A stretch of DNA of 64,000 nt from Candidatus Fusicatenibacter intestinigallinarum (GCA_019119555.1 DWWU01000036.1:51294-115293); one strand, 5' to 3'. Numbered from the stretch's first letter, positions 17,700 through 26,544 are shown. Numbers and translations: made by a program. The notes: generated by a model not told the origin, from the sequence alone.

Positions 17700-18518
17700 T
17701 TACGCTTCCTCCCTGCTCATCATCCGATGATTGATTTCGTCAATGGCTTCTGGAAGATCGCGGATGGAATTGATTACAAGATCTGCACCGGCCTGTCTGT
17801 AGATTTCTGCCGTTTTCTGCTTTCTTTTCTCTAACTCTTCCCCATCCATCTTCTCATACTCTTCCTCTGACAGCCCCAGAAGGTTGGAACCTTCAAGAAT
17901 ACCAATGCTCCATGCCCCTGCATTTTTGCCTTCCAGAATATCAACGACAGTATCCCCGACCTTGACAACACTGGACGGCGGATAAATATTCAGGCGGCGC
18001 ATACACTCAAACAGCATGAACGGCGTCGGCCGGCTGGCTCCTGTAAGATCCGGTGTGATCACACAGTCCGCCTCATATCCCATTTGTTTTGCCCCTGGTA
18101 TCACCTGTTCCATCATTTCTGATGTATAACCGGTCGTGGAACCGATCTTCAGTCCCTGTGCTCTCAGTTCTTTCACAGTATCAACCACGCCGGGAATCGG
18201 AATACTGTATTCCGCTACCACCTGGTATAAGGTTTTTTCAAACTTCCGGTACAGCGCTTCCACATCTTCTTCTGTCCATGGTTTCTGATGAATTTCCATC
18301 CACTGCCGGTTTCCGGATTCACAGGATAACAGTTCTCTGATATGCGCTTTCTTTTCCATACCCATCGGACGATTTATTTCTTCTCTTGTCAGATGAATTC
18401 CTTCTTCCGTAAATACCCGGTCAAATACTGTGCTCGGCGCACTGGAACCGTAGTCCACCGTTGTCCCCGCCCAGTCGAATACGATCATCTGAATTTTTTT
18501 CCTGTTTTTCTCTTCCAT
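17700..18518 (-). CDS. phnX: Phosphonoacetaldehyde hydrolase (phosphonatase)
   Basis: This 272-residue HAD-superfamily enzyme cleaves the C-P bond of phosphonoacetaldehyde to acetaldehyde and phosphate. The motif I DWAGTTVD gives nucleophile Asp15 with the PhnX-typical Ala17; the cap has MGMEKKAHIREL, where Lys56 matches the Schiff-base lysine. STTGYT is motif II and VKVGDTVVDILEG motif IV. Length and motifs are those of an active phosphonatase. It is the first gene of the phosphonate operon, with GAGGAGG upstream of the ATG at 18518. The usual partner PhnW (2-aminoethylphosphonate transaminase) is absent from the window. Confidence 0.95.
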   Translation of the reverse strand: MEEKNRKKIQMIVFDWAGTTVDYGSSAPSTVFDRVFTEEGIHLTREEINRPMGMEKKAHIRELLSCESGNRQWMEIHQKPWTEEDVEALYRKFEKTLYQVVAEYSIPIPGVVDTVKELRAQGLKIGSTTGYTSEMMEQVIPGAKQMGYEADCVITPDLTGASRPTPFMLFECMRRLNIYPPSSVVKVGDTVVDILEGKNAGAWSIGILEGSNLLGLSEEEYEKMDGEELEKRKQKTAEIYRQAGADLVINSIRDLPEAIDEINHRMMSREEA

Positions 18519-18540
18519 CGGAACCTCCTCATATTACATT

Positions 18541-18618
18541 TGCTGTATTTTACTGTTTTTTGCTGTATTATGCTGTATTTCAAGCTTGTAAGCAAATTAT
18601 AAACCGTATTTTACAGCA
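18541..18618 (-). promoter_or_regulatory. Tandem 10-base operator repeats upstream of phnX
   Basis: Four abutting decamers on the plus strand, TGCTGTATTT, TACTGTTTTT, TGCTGTATTA, TGCTGTATTT (18541-18580), repeat exactly once per helical turn, and an inverted TTACAGCA follows at 18611-18618. On the minus strand they read AATACAGCA and lie 20-100 bases before phnX, overlapping a possible TTGCTT-17-CATAAT promoter. They are likely a binding site for a regulator, with the adjacent DeoR-type protein the obvious candidate. Confidence 0.65.
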
Positions 18619-18710
18619 TTATCTATCACAGCCCTTTAAAACCTTTGTGAAATTCTTGTAATATCATGTTCTGTTCCGGTTAAATACGGCGTACAAAATC
18701 TATATTATAT

Positions 18711-18755
18711 AAAAAGCGGGCGTCCATCCGTCTTTCATGACTTCAGGACGCCCGC
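18711..18755 (-). terminator. Terminator of the deoR-type gene
   Basis: GCGGGCGTCC pairs with GGACGCCCGC around a 20-base loop, followed on the minus strand by a T run. It ends the regulator transcript before the phosphonate operon, so phnX needs its own promoter. Confidence 0.85.
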
Positions 18756-18767
18756 CTGTGCTTCTTA

Positions 18768-19526
18768 TTAAATAATCAGAATCCCCTTCTCACGATACTT
18801 TTTCTTTGTCTCCTCTGAGACCTGATCATCCATCACCAGGAGATCTATTTCTTCTGCGGACAATACTTTTTTCTTCGAACGCTTATCCAGTTTGCTGGAA
18901 TCCATCACCGCAATCACCTGTTTTGCCCGCTTTGCCAGTAATCTGAGGACTCCCATTTCATGGAACCGGAAATCCGTATACCCGTCTTCACAGTTCACGG
19001 CATTGATCGACAGAAAAGCAATATCCGGATAATATTGTCCGAACTCACTCTCGCAGACCGTTCCGTACGACGACCGTTCCAGCGAATCGATATCTCCTCC
19101 GATCGAGATCAGATGGATTTTCTCATTCTGCATCAGAATATGAATTGCCGCATAGTTATTCGTTACAACAGTGATCTTTTTATCTGTATTTACCAGTTCC
19201 TGTGCCAGTATTGTGTTTGTGGTTCCTGAATTCAGTGCAATTAAATTTCCCTGCTTTATATAAGAAATTGCTTTTTTCGAAGCTTCCCGCTTCCACTCGC
19301 TGTTAATAATTTCTCTTCCGGTAAAATCGGAAAAAGGAGACATGATTTCCGGCAGACAGGCTCCGCCATGTATATACCTGATCAGCCCTTCCTGCTCCAT
19401 GGCCTTCAAATCTCTTCTGACTGTATCTACAGATACGTGAAGCAGCTGGCTTAACTCCGTCACCTTCACTGTAGAACGCAGCTGCAGCTGCTGCAGGATG
19501 ATTTCAACACGTTCTGCATAAAGCAT
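18768..19526 (-). CDS. DeoR/GlpR-family transcriptional regulator
   Basis: A 252-residue regulator. The N-terminal DeoR helix-turn-helix shows VTELSQLLHVSVDTVRRDLKAMEQEGLIRYIHGGA, and the C-terminal sugar-phosphate-sensor fold (DeoRC) has ALNSGTTNTILAQEL, SIGGDI, AFLSINAVNCEDGYTDF and IAVMDSSKLDKRSKKK. The start at 19526 follows the DUF262 stop by four bases. It lies upstream of the phosphonate operon on the same strand, so control of phnX and the following genes by binding the decamer repeats is a reasonable proposal, with an organophosphorus metabolite as effector. This is inference. Confidence 0.9.
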   Translation of the reverse strand: MLYAERVEIILQQLQLRSTVKVTELSQLLHVSVDTVRRDLKAMEQEGLIRYIHGGACLPEIMSPFSDFTGREIINSEWKREASKKAISYIKQGNLIALNSGTTNTILAQELVNTDKKITVVTNNYAAIHILMQNEKIHLISIGGDIDSLERSSYGTVCESEFGQYYPDIAFLSINAVNCEDGYTDFRFHEMGVLRLLAKRAKQVIAVMDSSKLDKRSKKKVLSAEEIDLLVMDDQVSEETKKKYREKGILII

Positions 19527-19530
19527 AACC

Positions 19531-21348
19531 TTACTTTCCCCTTTCTGTTTCTTCAGGATGCTGAAAAGATTCATTCAGAGTGCCGCCGAATGCCTGCCTC
19601 ACTTCATCGGAATCCTTGCCGGATATTGTTCTGCCGGTAGCCGTCTCTATTGCCCTTAAAAGTTTCTTTGCACGATCAATAATGAAATCCTGAAATTCAT
19701 TATTTCTCAGCCTGGTATGGTCAATCCAGTGTGTCTCCACATAATCATCCAGATCAGACGGCAGCACAGAGCCTTTTTTTTCAAGCTTTCCAAGATAAAC
19801 AGATGGCGCAGCGCCGCCAATCTCCCGATTGCTGCTTGCAGAAATCGGTGTTTTGTTTACGATACTGTTCCATTTTGCCTTATCATATCTCTGCCCGATG
19901 CAATAGTCCTTCGGAAAGATGTGGTGTATATCGATTTTCTCGTTTGAGTAAGTCGAGAAATCCATCTCAGCGCCGGAGATAAAATCACGGGCATGGTTTT
20001 TCAGTATCAATGCCATAATGCCTTTATACGCCGCTGACTGCCTCGATTGCAGGCCGAGCAGACGCGTCGGGTTAAAAAAGAAGTCTGTGACGGTCTTTGG
20101 AAGATCGCCGCTATCCGTAATCCATTTGATCACCTGCGTTATGTCGTTGGCATATCTCGTTTCATTTGCGGAGCCATACAATTCTCCGAAAACACCGCAC
20201 CAATACCATTGCTTTACCATATTCCTGACAGTTGTGGTATAAATCTTATTTCCCTCCATCAGTACGGTACAAATGGCAGCCAGCGGAATAAGCTGAGTAC
20301 TGTACGGCAGGTCACGGCTTGAGAAAATCCGCTCCTCCTGCAGCAGCTTATCTGCCACAGAGAATCCTTTGCAAAGGTCATCTGCGTACTTTTTGTATTC
20401 AGTCAGCTGCAGAGCCAGCACATCCTTCTTCTTGCAGCTTACCGTTCCGCCCGCCCGAAACGAAGACAGCAAAGTGAGCGCAGTTAAAAAGTCAGTGGCG
20501 GTAACGATGTTCAGCAAATCTCCTGAGAAATATTTCTCCTTGCGTTCCTCCCAGTCCTCACGCAGCGGAAAATCATCCATTGCGAAAATAGCTGTGACAA
20601 GTTCAAAAACCGTCAGGGAAACGCCGCCGGTATTGACGTTTTCAAAAACCTGGCAAACCGCCTCTTTGGGAGTCTCTTTATCTAACAGAATAACCGGCAT
20701 TGCATATTTCTGTGTCGGCATGATGATTTTGGAGAAAAGCTCAGTGAACTGTTGAATCACCGCCGGATCATAATTGTACCAGGCGTAATACTCGTTCTGC
20801 CATCCCTGCTCCTCTCCTGAATTAAGGATAATATTAAGAGGAAACATTTTCAGTTTAAATTCATCCTGCCTTGTGGAGAGATCTATTTCAACTTTCCTTC
20901 CGAAATCAGACGTCACCTTTTTCGTCGCAGGAACAGAGATGACAACATCTTCATCGTCAGCCCCCGGATCGAGGGCTTTTTCAATATTCAGATAATAATA
21001 CCTGTCTATCTCTTTGCCTTTGTCCGTTTTTGTATGCACAGGTTTCTTGCTGTAAAGGGCATTGTAAAGAGATGTCAGTCTCTGCTGCCCGTCAAGGATC
21101 AGCTCGTCCGGCTCAGTGTCAGGATTCGCGTCCGATCCTTCGATAGGTTTATGTTTGAAATGGATGCTTTCATTTCCATATTCCAAAAACATCGCTGCAC
21201 CGACCGGAAAGTTATGTATTACACTGAGTATCAGAGCCTTAATTCGTCCATCATCCCATACCCACCCTCTCTGGAAATCAGGCAGCTGAGCCGCGCCATT
21301 ATCCACAGCTTTCATTAAATCTGTAAGTGGTCTGTCATTCGTTTTCAT
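19531..21348 (-). CDS. DUF262 / HNH endonuclease domain protein (GmrSD-like)
   Basis: This 605-residue cytoplasmic protein begins with a DUF262 (ParB/GmrS-like NTPase) domain: LPDFQRGWVW at 22-31 and the hallmark DGQQR at 86-90, with FENVNTGGVSLT near 235. The C-terminal part has a DUF1524-type HNH motif IDIHHIFPKDYC, with the paired asparagines further on (NKTPIS, SSNREIGG). Proteins with this layout (GmrSD, BrxU and similar) are modification-dependent restriction nucleases or other anti-phage effectors. It stands alone, with no methyltransferase nearby. It ends four bases before the DeoR-type gene, so the two may share a transcript. Its defence role is inferred from the family. Confidence 0.88.
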   Translation of the reverse strand: MKTNDRPLTDLMKAVDNGAAQLPDFQRGWVWDDGRIKALILSVIHNFPVGAAMFLEYGNESIHFKHKPIEGSDANPDTEPDELILDGQQRLTSLYNALYSKKPVHTKTDKGKEIDRYYYLNIEKALDPGADDEDVVISVPATKKVTSDFGRKVEIDLSTRQDEFKLKMFPLNIILNSGEEQGWQNEYYAWYNYDPAVIQQFTELFSKIIMPTQKYAMPVILLDKETPKEAVCQVFENVNTGGVSLTVFELVTAIFAMDDFPLREDWEERKEKYFSGDLLNIVTATDFLTALTLLSSFRAGGTVSCKKKDVLALQLTEYKKYADDLCKGFSVADKLLQEERIFSSRDLPYSTQLIPLAAICTVLMEGNKIYTTTVRNMVKQWYWCGVFGELYGSANETRYANDITQVIKWITDSGDLPKTVTDFFFNPTRLLGLQSRQSAAYKGIMALILKNHARDFISGAEMDFSTYSNEKIDIHHIFPKDYCIGQRYDKAKWNSIVNKTPISASSNREIGGAAPSVYLGKLEKKGSVLPSDLDDYVETHWIDHTRLRNNEFQDFIIDRAKKLLRAIETATGRTISGKDSDEVRQAFGGTLNESFQHPEETERGK

Positions 21349-21526
21349 GCAGTTCTACCTCTCAATTTCTATTGTTCAATCAATGCTGACTCAAGTATAA
21401 CACAGAATATAAAAAAAAGTGAGGCAAACATGAAATGGATACCCTGAAAGCGATAAACAGGATACAGAAACAGGGATTCGTCCCACTGTACGGGCGGGAT
21501 TTCAGAGCAAGGGGCAGATTGCGCTG
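21349..21526. other. Intergenic region with a 31-codon open frame
   Basis: Between the divergent DUF262 and MFS genes the only open frame with an ATG is 21435-21530 (31 codons, beginning MDTLKAINRIQKQGF). It has no convincing ribosome binding site and overlaps the MFS promoter, so I do not call it a gene. Confidence 0.35.
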
Positions 21527-21555
21527 TTGACTTTAACCGTCTGCAACAGTATACT
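21527..21555 (+). promoter_or_regulatory. Promoter of the MFS transporter gene
   Basis: TTGACT and TATACT are separated by 17 bases and lie 94 bases upstream of the MFS start. Confidence 0.7.
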
Positions 21556-21648
21556 AATCCCGCAAGGTTTTTCCGTAAGCAGGTACCATAAAGCGCTGCA
21601 GTTACTCAAAAAACCACAAAATATCTCATTTTTAAAAAGGAGAAAAGT

Positions 21649-22803
21649 ATGTACACACTTTTGCTGGCACTGATTTATATCGCTTTTATCAGTCTCGGCC
21701 TTCCTGATTCGTTGCTCGGTTCCGGATGGCCTGTAATGCACATCTCTTTAAACGTTCCCATCTCGTTCATGGGAATTCTCTCGATGATTATTTCAGGCGG
21801 TACCGTTATCGCCAGCCTCTTTTCAGACAGAATGACAAGAAAATTCGGGACAAGGATCGTAACGGTTGTCAGTGTTTTTCTCACTGCCCTTGCCTTGCTT
21901 GGCTTTTCTGTTTCCAACCACTTTTGGATGATGATTGTATTTTCGATTCCCTATGGATTAGGCGCCGGAGCAATTGATGCCGCACTTAACAATTACGTCG
22001 CACTTCACTACTCCTCCAGACATATGAGCTGGCTGCATTGTTTCTGGGGCGTCGGCACAATCGTAAGCCCCTTTGTTATGAGTTATTCCCTGGCAAACAC
22101 AGCCTGGTATATGGGATATCGTCTGATCGGTTTCATTCAGCTTGGTATTGCCATACTGCTTCTTGTAACGCTTCCTGTCTGGAAAGTCAATCGGACAATA
22201 ACAGAGAATACCTCCCAGCAGAAAGGGCTCATTGGCGTTCTGAAAATAAAAGGTGTGCCTTTTCTTCTGATCGGATTTTTCGCATACTGCGCTGCAGAAG
22301 CCACAGCAATGAACTGGGCAAGTACTTATATGACGGAAGTAAGAAATATTGCAGCGGACACAGCTGCGCAGTTTGCCGCTTTGTTTTATATAGGAATGAC
22401 TCTGGGAAGATTTCTCGGAGGTTTTGTTATGAATAAACTCGGTGACAGAAAAATGATACTGCTTGGCACCTTTGTTTTGTTCTGTGGAATTATAGCCCTC
22501 TTGCTTCCGATAAATACCCCTGTCGTTCCGATCACAGGTTTTATCATTATAGGACTGGGCTGCGCGCCGATTTATCCTTGTATCATCCATTCCACACCTT
22601 ATAATTTTGGTGCGGAAAATTCCGGAAAAATCATTGGAATTCAGATGGCCAGCGCCTATATCGGTTCTACTTTTATGTCCCCTTTGTTCGGATTTTTAGG
22701 AAGCCATTTTAATTTCAATATTCTTCCCGTATTTCTTGCAGTTTTCTTTCTTCTGATGATAACCATGACGGAAACAACCTTCCGGATAACTGCCAGGAAA
22801 TGA
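21649..22803 (+). CDS. MFS transporter (FucP/YbjJ-like)
   Basis: A 384-residue membrane protein with about twelve helices in two halves. The start IAFISLGLPDSLLGSGWP and the loop SDRMTRKFGTR (helix 2-3) are typical of the major facilitator superfamily; GLGAGAIDAALNNYVALHYSS and SWLHCFWGVG resemble the FucP-like branch of sugar and small-solute symporters. GGAGAAAAGT precedes the ATG. It stands alone behind its own promoter. No substrate can be assigned. Confidence 0.88.
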   Translation: MYTLLLALIYIAFISLGLPDSLLGSGWPVMHISLNVPISFMGILSMIISGGTVIASLFSDRMTRKFGTRIVTVVSVFLTALALLGFSVSNHFWMMIVFSIPYGLGAGAIDAALNNYVALHYSSRHMSWLHCFWGVGTIVSPFVMSYSLANTAWYMGYRLIGFIQLGIAILLLVTLPVWKVNRTITENTSQQKGLIGVLKIKGVPFLLIGFFAYCAAEATAMNWASTYMTEVRNIAADTAAQFAALFYIGMTLGRFLGGFVMNKLGDRKMILLGTFVLFCGIIALLLPINTPVVPITGFIIIGLGCAPIYPCIIHSTPYNFGAENSGKIIGIQMASAYIGSTFMSPLFGFLGSHFNFNILPVFLAVFFLLMITMTETTFRITARK

Positions 22804-22885
22804 GAAAGTGATTTGCATGCGATGGAACGAATCATAACGAAGGCTCCTTCTATCCGGATCGAACGATTCATCCGGTACTGAAAAA

Positions 22886-23158
22886 GTGCCCGGATCACTC
22901 CATGCATTCAAAATTATCTTAAAGAAAGATAAAGCCGACTTTGACAAATTTTGTTCCAATGCCGGGTTAAATACATCCACTGCTATCAATCTCTTTGTGA
23001 AAGCAGTTTTACGCGAAAAACGCATCCCGTTTGAAATTGCCCAGGCTCCCGACCCATTTTTCTCCGAAGAGAACATGGCCTATGTTAAAAAATCTGTCCA
23101 AGAGCTGCGCGAGGGCAAGGGCACCGCACACGAACTGATTGAGGTAGAAGATGCGTGA
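22886..23158 (+). CDS. RelB/DinJ-family antitoxin, probably 5'-damaged
   Basis: Residues from about 10 match RelB/DinJ antitoxins: a ribbon-helix-helix core with CSNAGLNTSTAINLFVKAVL and REKRIPFEI, then an acidic C-terminal toxin-binding tail. The family usually begins with a beta strand right after an ATG. Here the only in-frame start is a GTG without a good ribosome binding site, so the 5' end may have been altered. The stop codon overlaps the ATG of the toxin remnant (ATGCGTGA), the normal coupling of relB/yoeB-type operons. With the toxin dead, the antitoxin has no partner here and may be decaying. Confidence 0.7.
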   Translation: MPGSLHAFKIILKKDKADFDKFCSNAGLNTSTAINLFVKAVLREKRIPFEIAQAPDPFFSEENMAYVKKSVQELREGKGTAHELIEVEDA

Positions 23159-23268
23159 AAAAATCTGGTCCGATGATGCCTGAGAAGACTACCTCTACTG
23201 GCAAACTCAGGACAAAAAACAATCAAACGTATTAACCAACTCATAACGAATATTGAGCGTAACGGCTG
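23151..23268 (+). pseudogene. YoeB-family toxin remnant
   Basis: From the ATG at 23151 the reading is REKIWSDDA, then TGA (23181) where the family has Trp, then EDYLYWQTQDKK. A one-base loss in the following A run shifts the frame, after which TIKRINQLITNIERNG continues the YoeB sequence. The C-terminal half with the catalytic residues is absent. Nonsense codon, frameshift and truncation together make it a dead mRNA interferase gene. Confidence 0.85.
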
Positions 23269-23390
23269 CACCTCGTCGAAGTTATGTCCACGCACCTCAT
23301 AACGAAAAAGCTGCTGACACGTTGTTCTCTAACGCATCAACAGCTTCTCAACTCCGATTCCGTATACTATTTTCAATGGCAGATAGGCTT

Positions 23391-24854
23391 TTATTCCGCT
23401 TTTTCCTCATCTCTGATTCTACGGTAATCCCCCATATCTATACCGATCTTTACCGTGGTATCAGGTTTTCGGTTGCTCAAGAGGCACACCGTCTCCACAT
23501 GCACCGTAGAACAAAACATATCCACCAGACAGACCTTCTCCACCCGATACCCCCGACCGATCAGCATCTCCAGATCCCTCGCAAGGCTGGTCGGTTTACA
23601 GGAAATATACAGAATCCGGTCCACTCCATAGTCAATGATCTTCGGCAGCGCCTTGGGATGGATCCCTTCCCGCGGCGGATCCAGCACGATCAGATCCGGT
23701 TTCTCCGGGATATCGTCCAGCACCTTCAGCACATCGCCTGCCAGAAAACGGCAGTTCTCCAGTCCGTTTCCTGCCGCATTCTCCTTTGCCGCCTCCACGG
23801 CCTCCTCCACGATCTCAACACCGACAACTTCCTTCGCCGCCGGCGCCAGGATCTGGGCGATGGTTCCGGTCCCGCTGTAAAGGTCAAATACCGTCTTATC
23901 CTTCGTGTCCCCGAGATATTCTCTGGCCGTTTGATACAGCACCTCTGCGCCCAGGGAATTTGTCTGGAAGAAGGAAAACGGGGTGATCTTAAACTTCAGG
24001 CCCAGAATCGTCTCATAGAAATAATCCCGTCCATACAGAATTCTCGTCTCGTCGCTCTGCACCACATCCGCCAGCGAATCATTAATAATATGAAGAAATC
24101 CTGCGACCGTTCCCTCCAGCGGGAGCTGCAGTACCCGCTCCACCAGCGGTTCGATCGGCTCTTCTCTCTGGCTGGATGTGATCAGGCAGACCAGAATCTC
24201 TCCGCTGCTCTCCGAACGGCGCAGCAGCAGATGGCGCAGATACCCCTCATGGGACATCTTCCGGTAATAGGGCGTCTGTCTCTCCTGAAAGTATTCCAGT
24301 ACACAGTTCAGAATTTTCGTCATATCCTCATGCACCAGCTTGCAGTCAGAAGCCGTCAGCACATCATAGGTGCTTCCTTTCCTGTGCAGGCCCAAGGACA
24401 GCGGCCCATCCTTATACGCATCGCCAAAGGAAAACTCCATCTTGTTCCGGTACCCGAATTCCTTCGGACTACCCTTGATTCCCTCAAAGGAGTAATCAGC
24501 CGCTCCCTGTGCGTCCGTCTGTCCCGCGGCGGCAATCGCCTCGTCCAGCAGCCCCCGCACCTGGGCTTCCTTCATTTTCAGCTGCTCCTCGTAAGGCATG
24601 GTCTGATACATACAGCCGCCGCAGGCGGGAAACAGGCTGCACACAGGCTCTCTTGTCTCCAGCGGAGACTTTTCCAGTACCTCCAGCAGCCGTCCCTCCG
24701 CCTTGTTTTTTCTTTTTTTATTGATCACAAATTTCACTTTCTGCCCGGGAATCCCGTTCTTCACGATGACCTTTTCATCGCCGACCCGGACAATTCCTTT
24801 GTTTGGGAATTCCACCCGTTCGATGGTTCCCTCGCAGATTTCACCTTTTTTCAT
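23391..24854 (-). CDS. rlmD: 23S rRNA (uracil-5-)-methyltransferase, RlmD/RumA type
   Basis: A 487-residue RNA m5U methyltransferase. The N-terminal TRAM domain (about 1-60) is followed by the iron-sulfur motif CSLFPACGGC (Cys72, 78 and 81), a central RNA-binding part, and a C-terminal SAM domain with FDLYSGTGTIAQILAP, GVEIVEEAVEAA, DPPREGIHPKAL and the catalytic-cysteine segment ILYISCKPTSLARDLEML. The catalytic order matches the TrmA/RumA superfamily, and the cluster motif points to the RlmD/RlmCD side. The exact target uracil cannot be read. It is apparently a single-gene transcript; the palindrome pair at 24896-24948 separates it from the MATE gene. Confidence 0.9.
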   Translation of the reverse strand: MKKGEICEGTIERVEFPNKGIVRVGDEKVIVKNGIPGQKVKFVINKKRKNKAEGRLLEVLEKSPLETREPVCSLFPACGGCMYQTMPYEEQLKMKEAQVRGLLDEAIAAAGQTDAQGAADYSFEGIKGSPKEFGYRNKMEFSFGDAYKDGPLSLGLHRKGSTYDVLTASDCKLVHEDMTKILNCVLEYFQERQTPYYRKMSHEGYLRHLLLRRSESSGEILVCLITSSQREEPIEPLVERVLQLPLEGTVAGFLHIINDSLADVVQSDETRILYGRDYFYETILGLKFKITPFSFFQTNSLGAEVLYQTAREYLGDTKDKTVFDLYSGTGTIAQILAPAAKEVVGVEIVEEAVEAAKENAAGNGLENCRFLAGDVLKVLDDIPEKPDLIVLDPPREGIHPKALPKIIDYGVDRILYISCKPTSLARDLEMLIGRGYRVEKVCLVDMFCSTVHVETVCLLSNRKPDTTVKIGIDMGDYRRIRDEEKAE

Positions 24855-24895
24855 TTTACCTTTTACTCCTTCATGGATATCTGTATGTTTTTTGT

Positions 24896-24948
24896 TGCCG
24901 TTCAGCCAGCTGAACGGTGGTAACAGTTCAGCTGGCCGAACTGTTACG
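24896..24948. repeat. Two abutting GTTCAG palindromes
   Basis: GCCGTTCAGCCAGCTGAACGG is followed immediately by GTAACAGTTCAGCTGGCC and GAACTGTTAC. Both are full family members in tandem, in the gap between rlmD and the MATE gene. Confidence 0.88.
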
Positions 24949-25004
24949 AACGGTGATCTGTCTCTCAGACGGCCATCCGGTCACAGGGACCGCCGCCTCC
25001 GCAG

Positions 25005-26369
25005 TCAGGATTCCTGCCTCTGCCTGCGGACCATTCTGTGCATTTTCACATAATACGCGGTGATCAGTATCAGCGCCGCGCCCGTCCAGGCCAGAATTTC
25101 CGCATAAAACACACCGTTTCGTCCGATCGCCATCGGCAGAAGCAGAACAGCGCTGACGCGCATCACAAACTCTGCGACTCCGGACACCATCGGCACCACC
25201 GTGTCTCCCAGTCCCTGCAGCGCACAGCGGTATACATGCAGCGCATACAGGATCACAAGAAAATAACTCATAACCGACAGATAGTGATAGGCAATCCGCA
25301 CCACCTCGTCAATCTGATCCGGATCTCCCGATACAAACAGCTGCAGAATCGATCTGCCGAAGATCAGCATAACCGCCGACACCAGCACCGAGGTCACTGC
25401 CGCCATGATCATCGCGCTTCGCATTCCTGTGCGGATACGGTCCAGACGTCCCGCTCCCAGGTTCTGTCCGGTATATGTCGTCACTGCGTATCCGAACGAG
25501 ATAGCCGCCATCTCCAGCAGACCGTAAAGCTTGTTGGTCGCTGTGAATCCGGCGACGAAAATAAAACCGAACTCGTTGATGACCGACTGCAGTACCATGC
25601 CGCCGACGCTGATGATAATATTCTGGAACATTACCGGCATTCCCAGCATCAGCAGCCGCGAAACCGTCGCGCTCTGCAGCCGCAGATCCTCTCTCCGGAT
25701 GCGGAAAGCCTCGATCTTCCGGATCGACACAAAGCAGTAAACGAAAGAAAATACCTGTGCAATCACCGTCGCCGCTGCCGCGCCCGGGATGCCCCAGTGA
25801 AATACCATGACAAACAGCAGATCCAGAACCACATTGATGCAGGCTGCAAGAATCATCGCATACAGGGGCGTTTTTCCGTCTCCCAGCGCCCGCAGCATCG
25901 CCGCGGAAAGATTATAGGCAAGAATGACCGGGATCCCTCCAAACATGATTCTCAGGTATATCTCGGCTCCCGCATAAATATTCTCCGGCGTGTGCATCAG
26001 ATCCAGAAAGAAGCGCAGGCCTGCCTGTCCCACAAGCACAAACAGCACCGCAGCGGCGGCCGTAAGAAACACCGCATTTCCGATCGTCTGCTTCAGTCTT
26101 TCCTTCTGTCCGGCTCCGTACAGCTGAGCCATCTGGATCGAAAATCCCTGTGTCAGTCCTGTGACAAGCCCAAGAAACAGCCAGTTCAGCCAATCCGCGG
26201 CTCCCAGTGACGCAAGCGCCTCCACGCCGACGCCCTTTCCCACGATGATCGTATCCACCATCGTATACATCTGCTGAAACAGGTTTCCCAGCATCAGCGG
26301 AACTGCAAAGAACAGCAGCAGCTTCGCCGGATTCCCGCTTGTCATATCCTTTGTATTTGTCTTCTGCAT
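25005..26369 (-). CDS. MATE family efflux transporter
   Basis: A 454-residue membrane protein with twelve helices and the standard MATE opening NPAKLLLFFAVPLMLGNLFQ and QQMYTMVDTIIVGKGVGVEA. A second, related half begins near residue 235 (LMLGMPVMFQNIIISVGGMV). Members export cationic drugs or small metabolites using sodium or proton gradients. It is monocistronic as far as can be seen; a nested hairpin terminator lies between its start and the next gene upstream. Confidence 0.93.
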   Translation of the reverse strand: MQKTNTKDMTSGNPAKLLLFFAVPLMLGNLFQQMYTMVDTIIVGKGVGVEALASLGAADWLNWLFLGLVTGLTQGFSIQMAQLYGAGQKERLKQTIGNAVFLTAAAAVLFVLVGQAGLRFFLDLMHTPENIYAGAEIYLRIMFGGIPVILAYNLSAAMLRALGDGKTPLYAMILAACINVVLDLLFVMVFHWGIPGAAAATVIAQVFSFVYCFVSIRKIEAFRIRREDLRLQSATVSRLLMLGMPVMFQNIIISVGGMVLQSVINEFGFIFVAGFTATNKLYGLLEMAAISFGYAVTTYTGQNLGAGRLDRIRTGMRSAMIMAAVTSVLVSAVMLIFGRSILQLFVSGDPDQIDEVVRIAYHYLSVMSYFLVILYALHVYRCALQGLGDTVVPMVSGVAEFVMRVSAVLLLPMAIGRNGVFYAEILAWTGAALILITAYYVKMHRMVRRQRQES

Positions 26370-26445
26370 ACCTTCTCCCCTCTCGTCTTTCTCACGTGTT
26401 TACTTCCCTCCGGCCCTTCGCTTTCGGGTCTCTTTCCATACCTGA

Positions 26446-26526
26446 AAAAAGCTCCGGCGCAGACTGGAAGCTGCCGGAAAATCCAATCTGTGATCTTCCG
26501 GCAGCCTCAGGCGCCGAAGCTTTTTC
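26446..26526 (-). terminator. Nested hairpin terminator
   Basis: An outer stem AAAAAGCTCCGGCGC/GCGCCGAAGCTTTTT encloses a second stem CTGCCGGAA/TTCCGGCAG. It follows the small acidic membrane protein gene on the minus strand, with a T run at its end. Confidence 0.8.
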
Positions 26527-26544
26527 ATTCATCCTGCTTTCGAC

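Noticed and set aside
21435..21530. A 31-codon ORF between DUF262 and MFS genes
   Set aside because: There is no ribosome binding site and it overlaps the MFS promoter.
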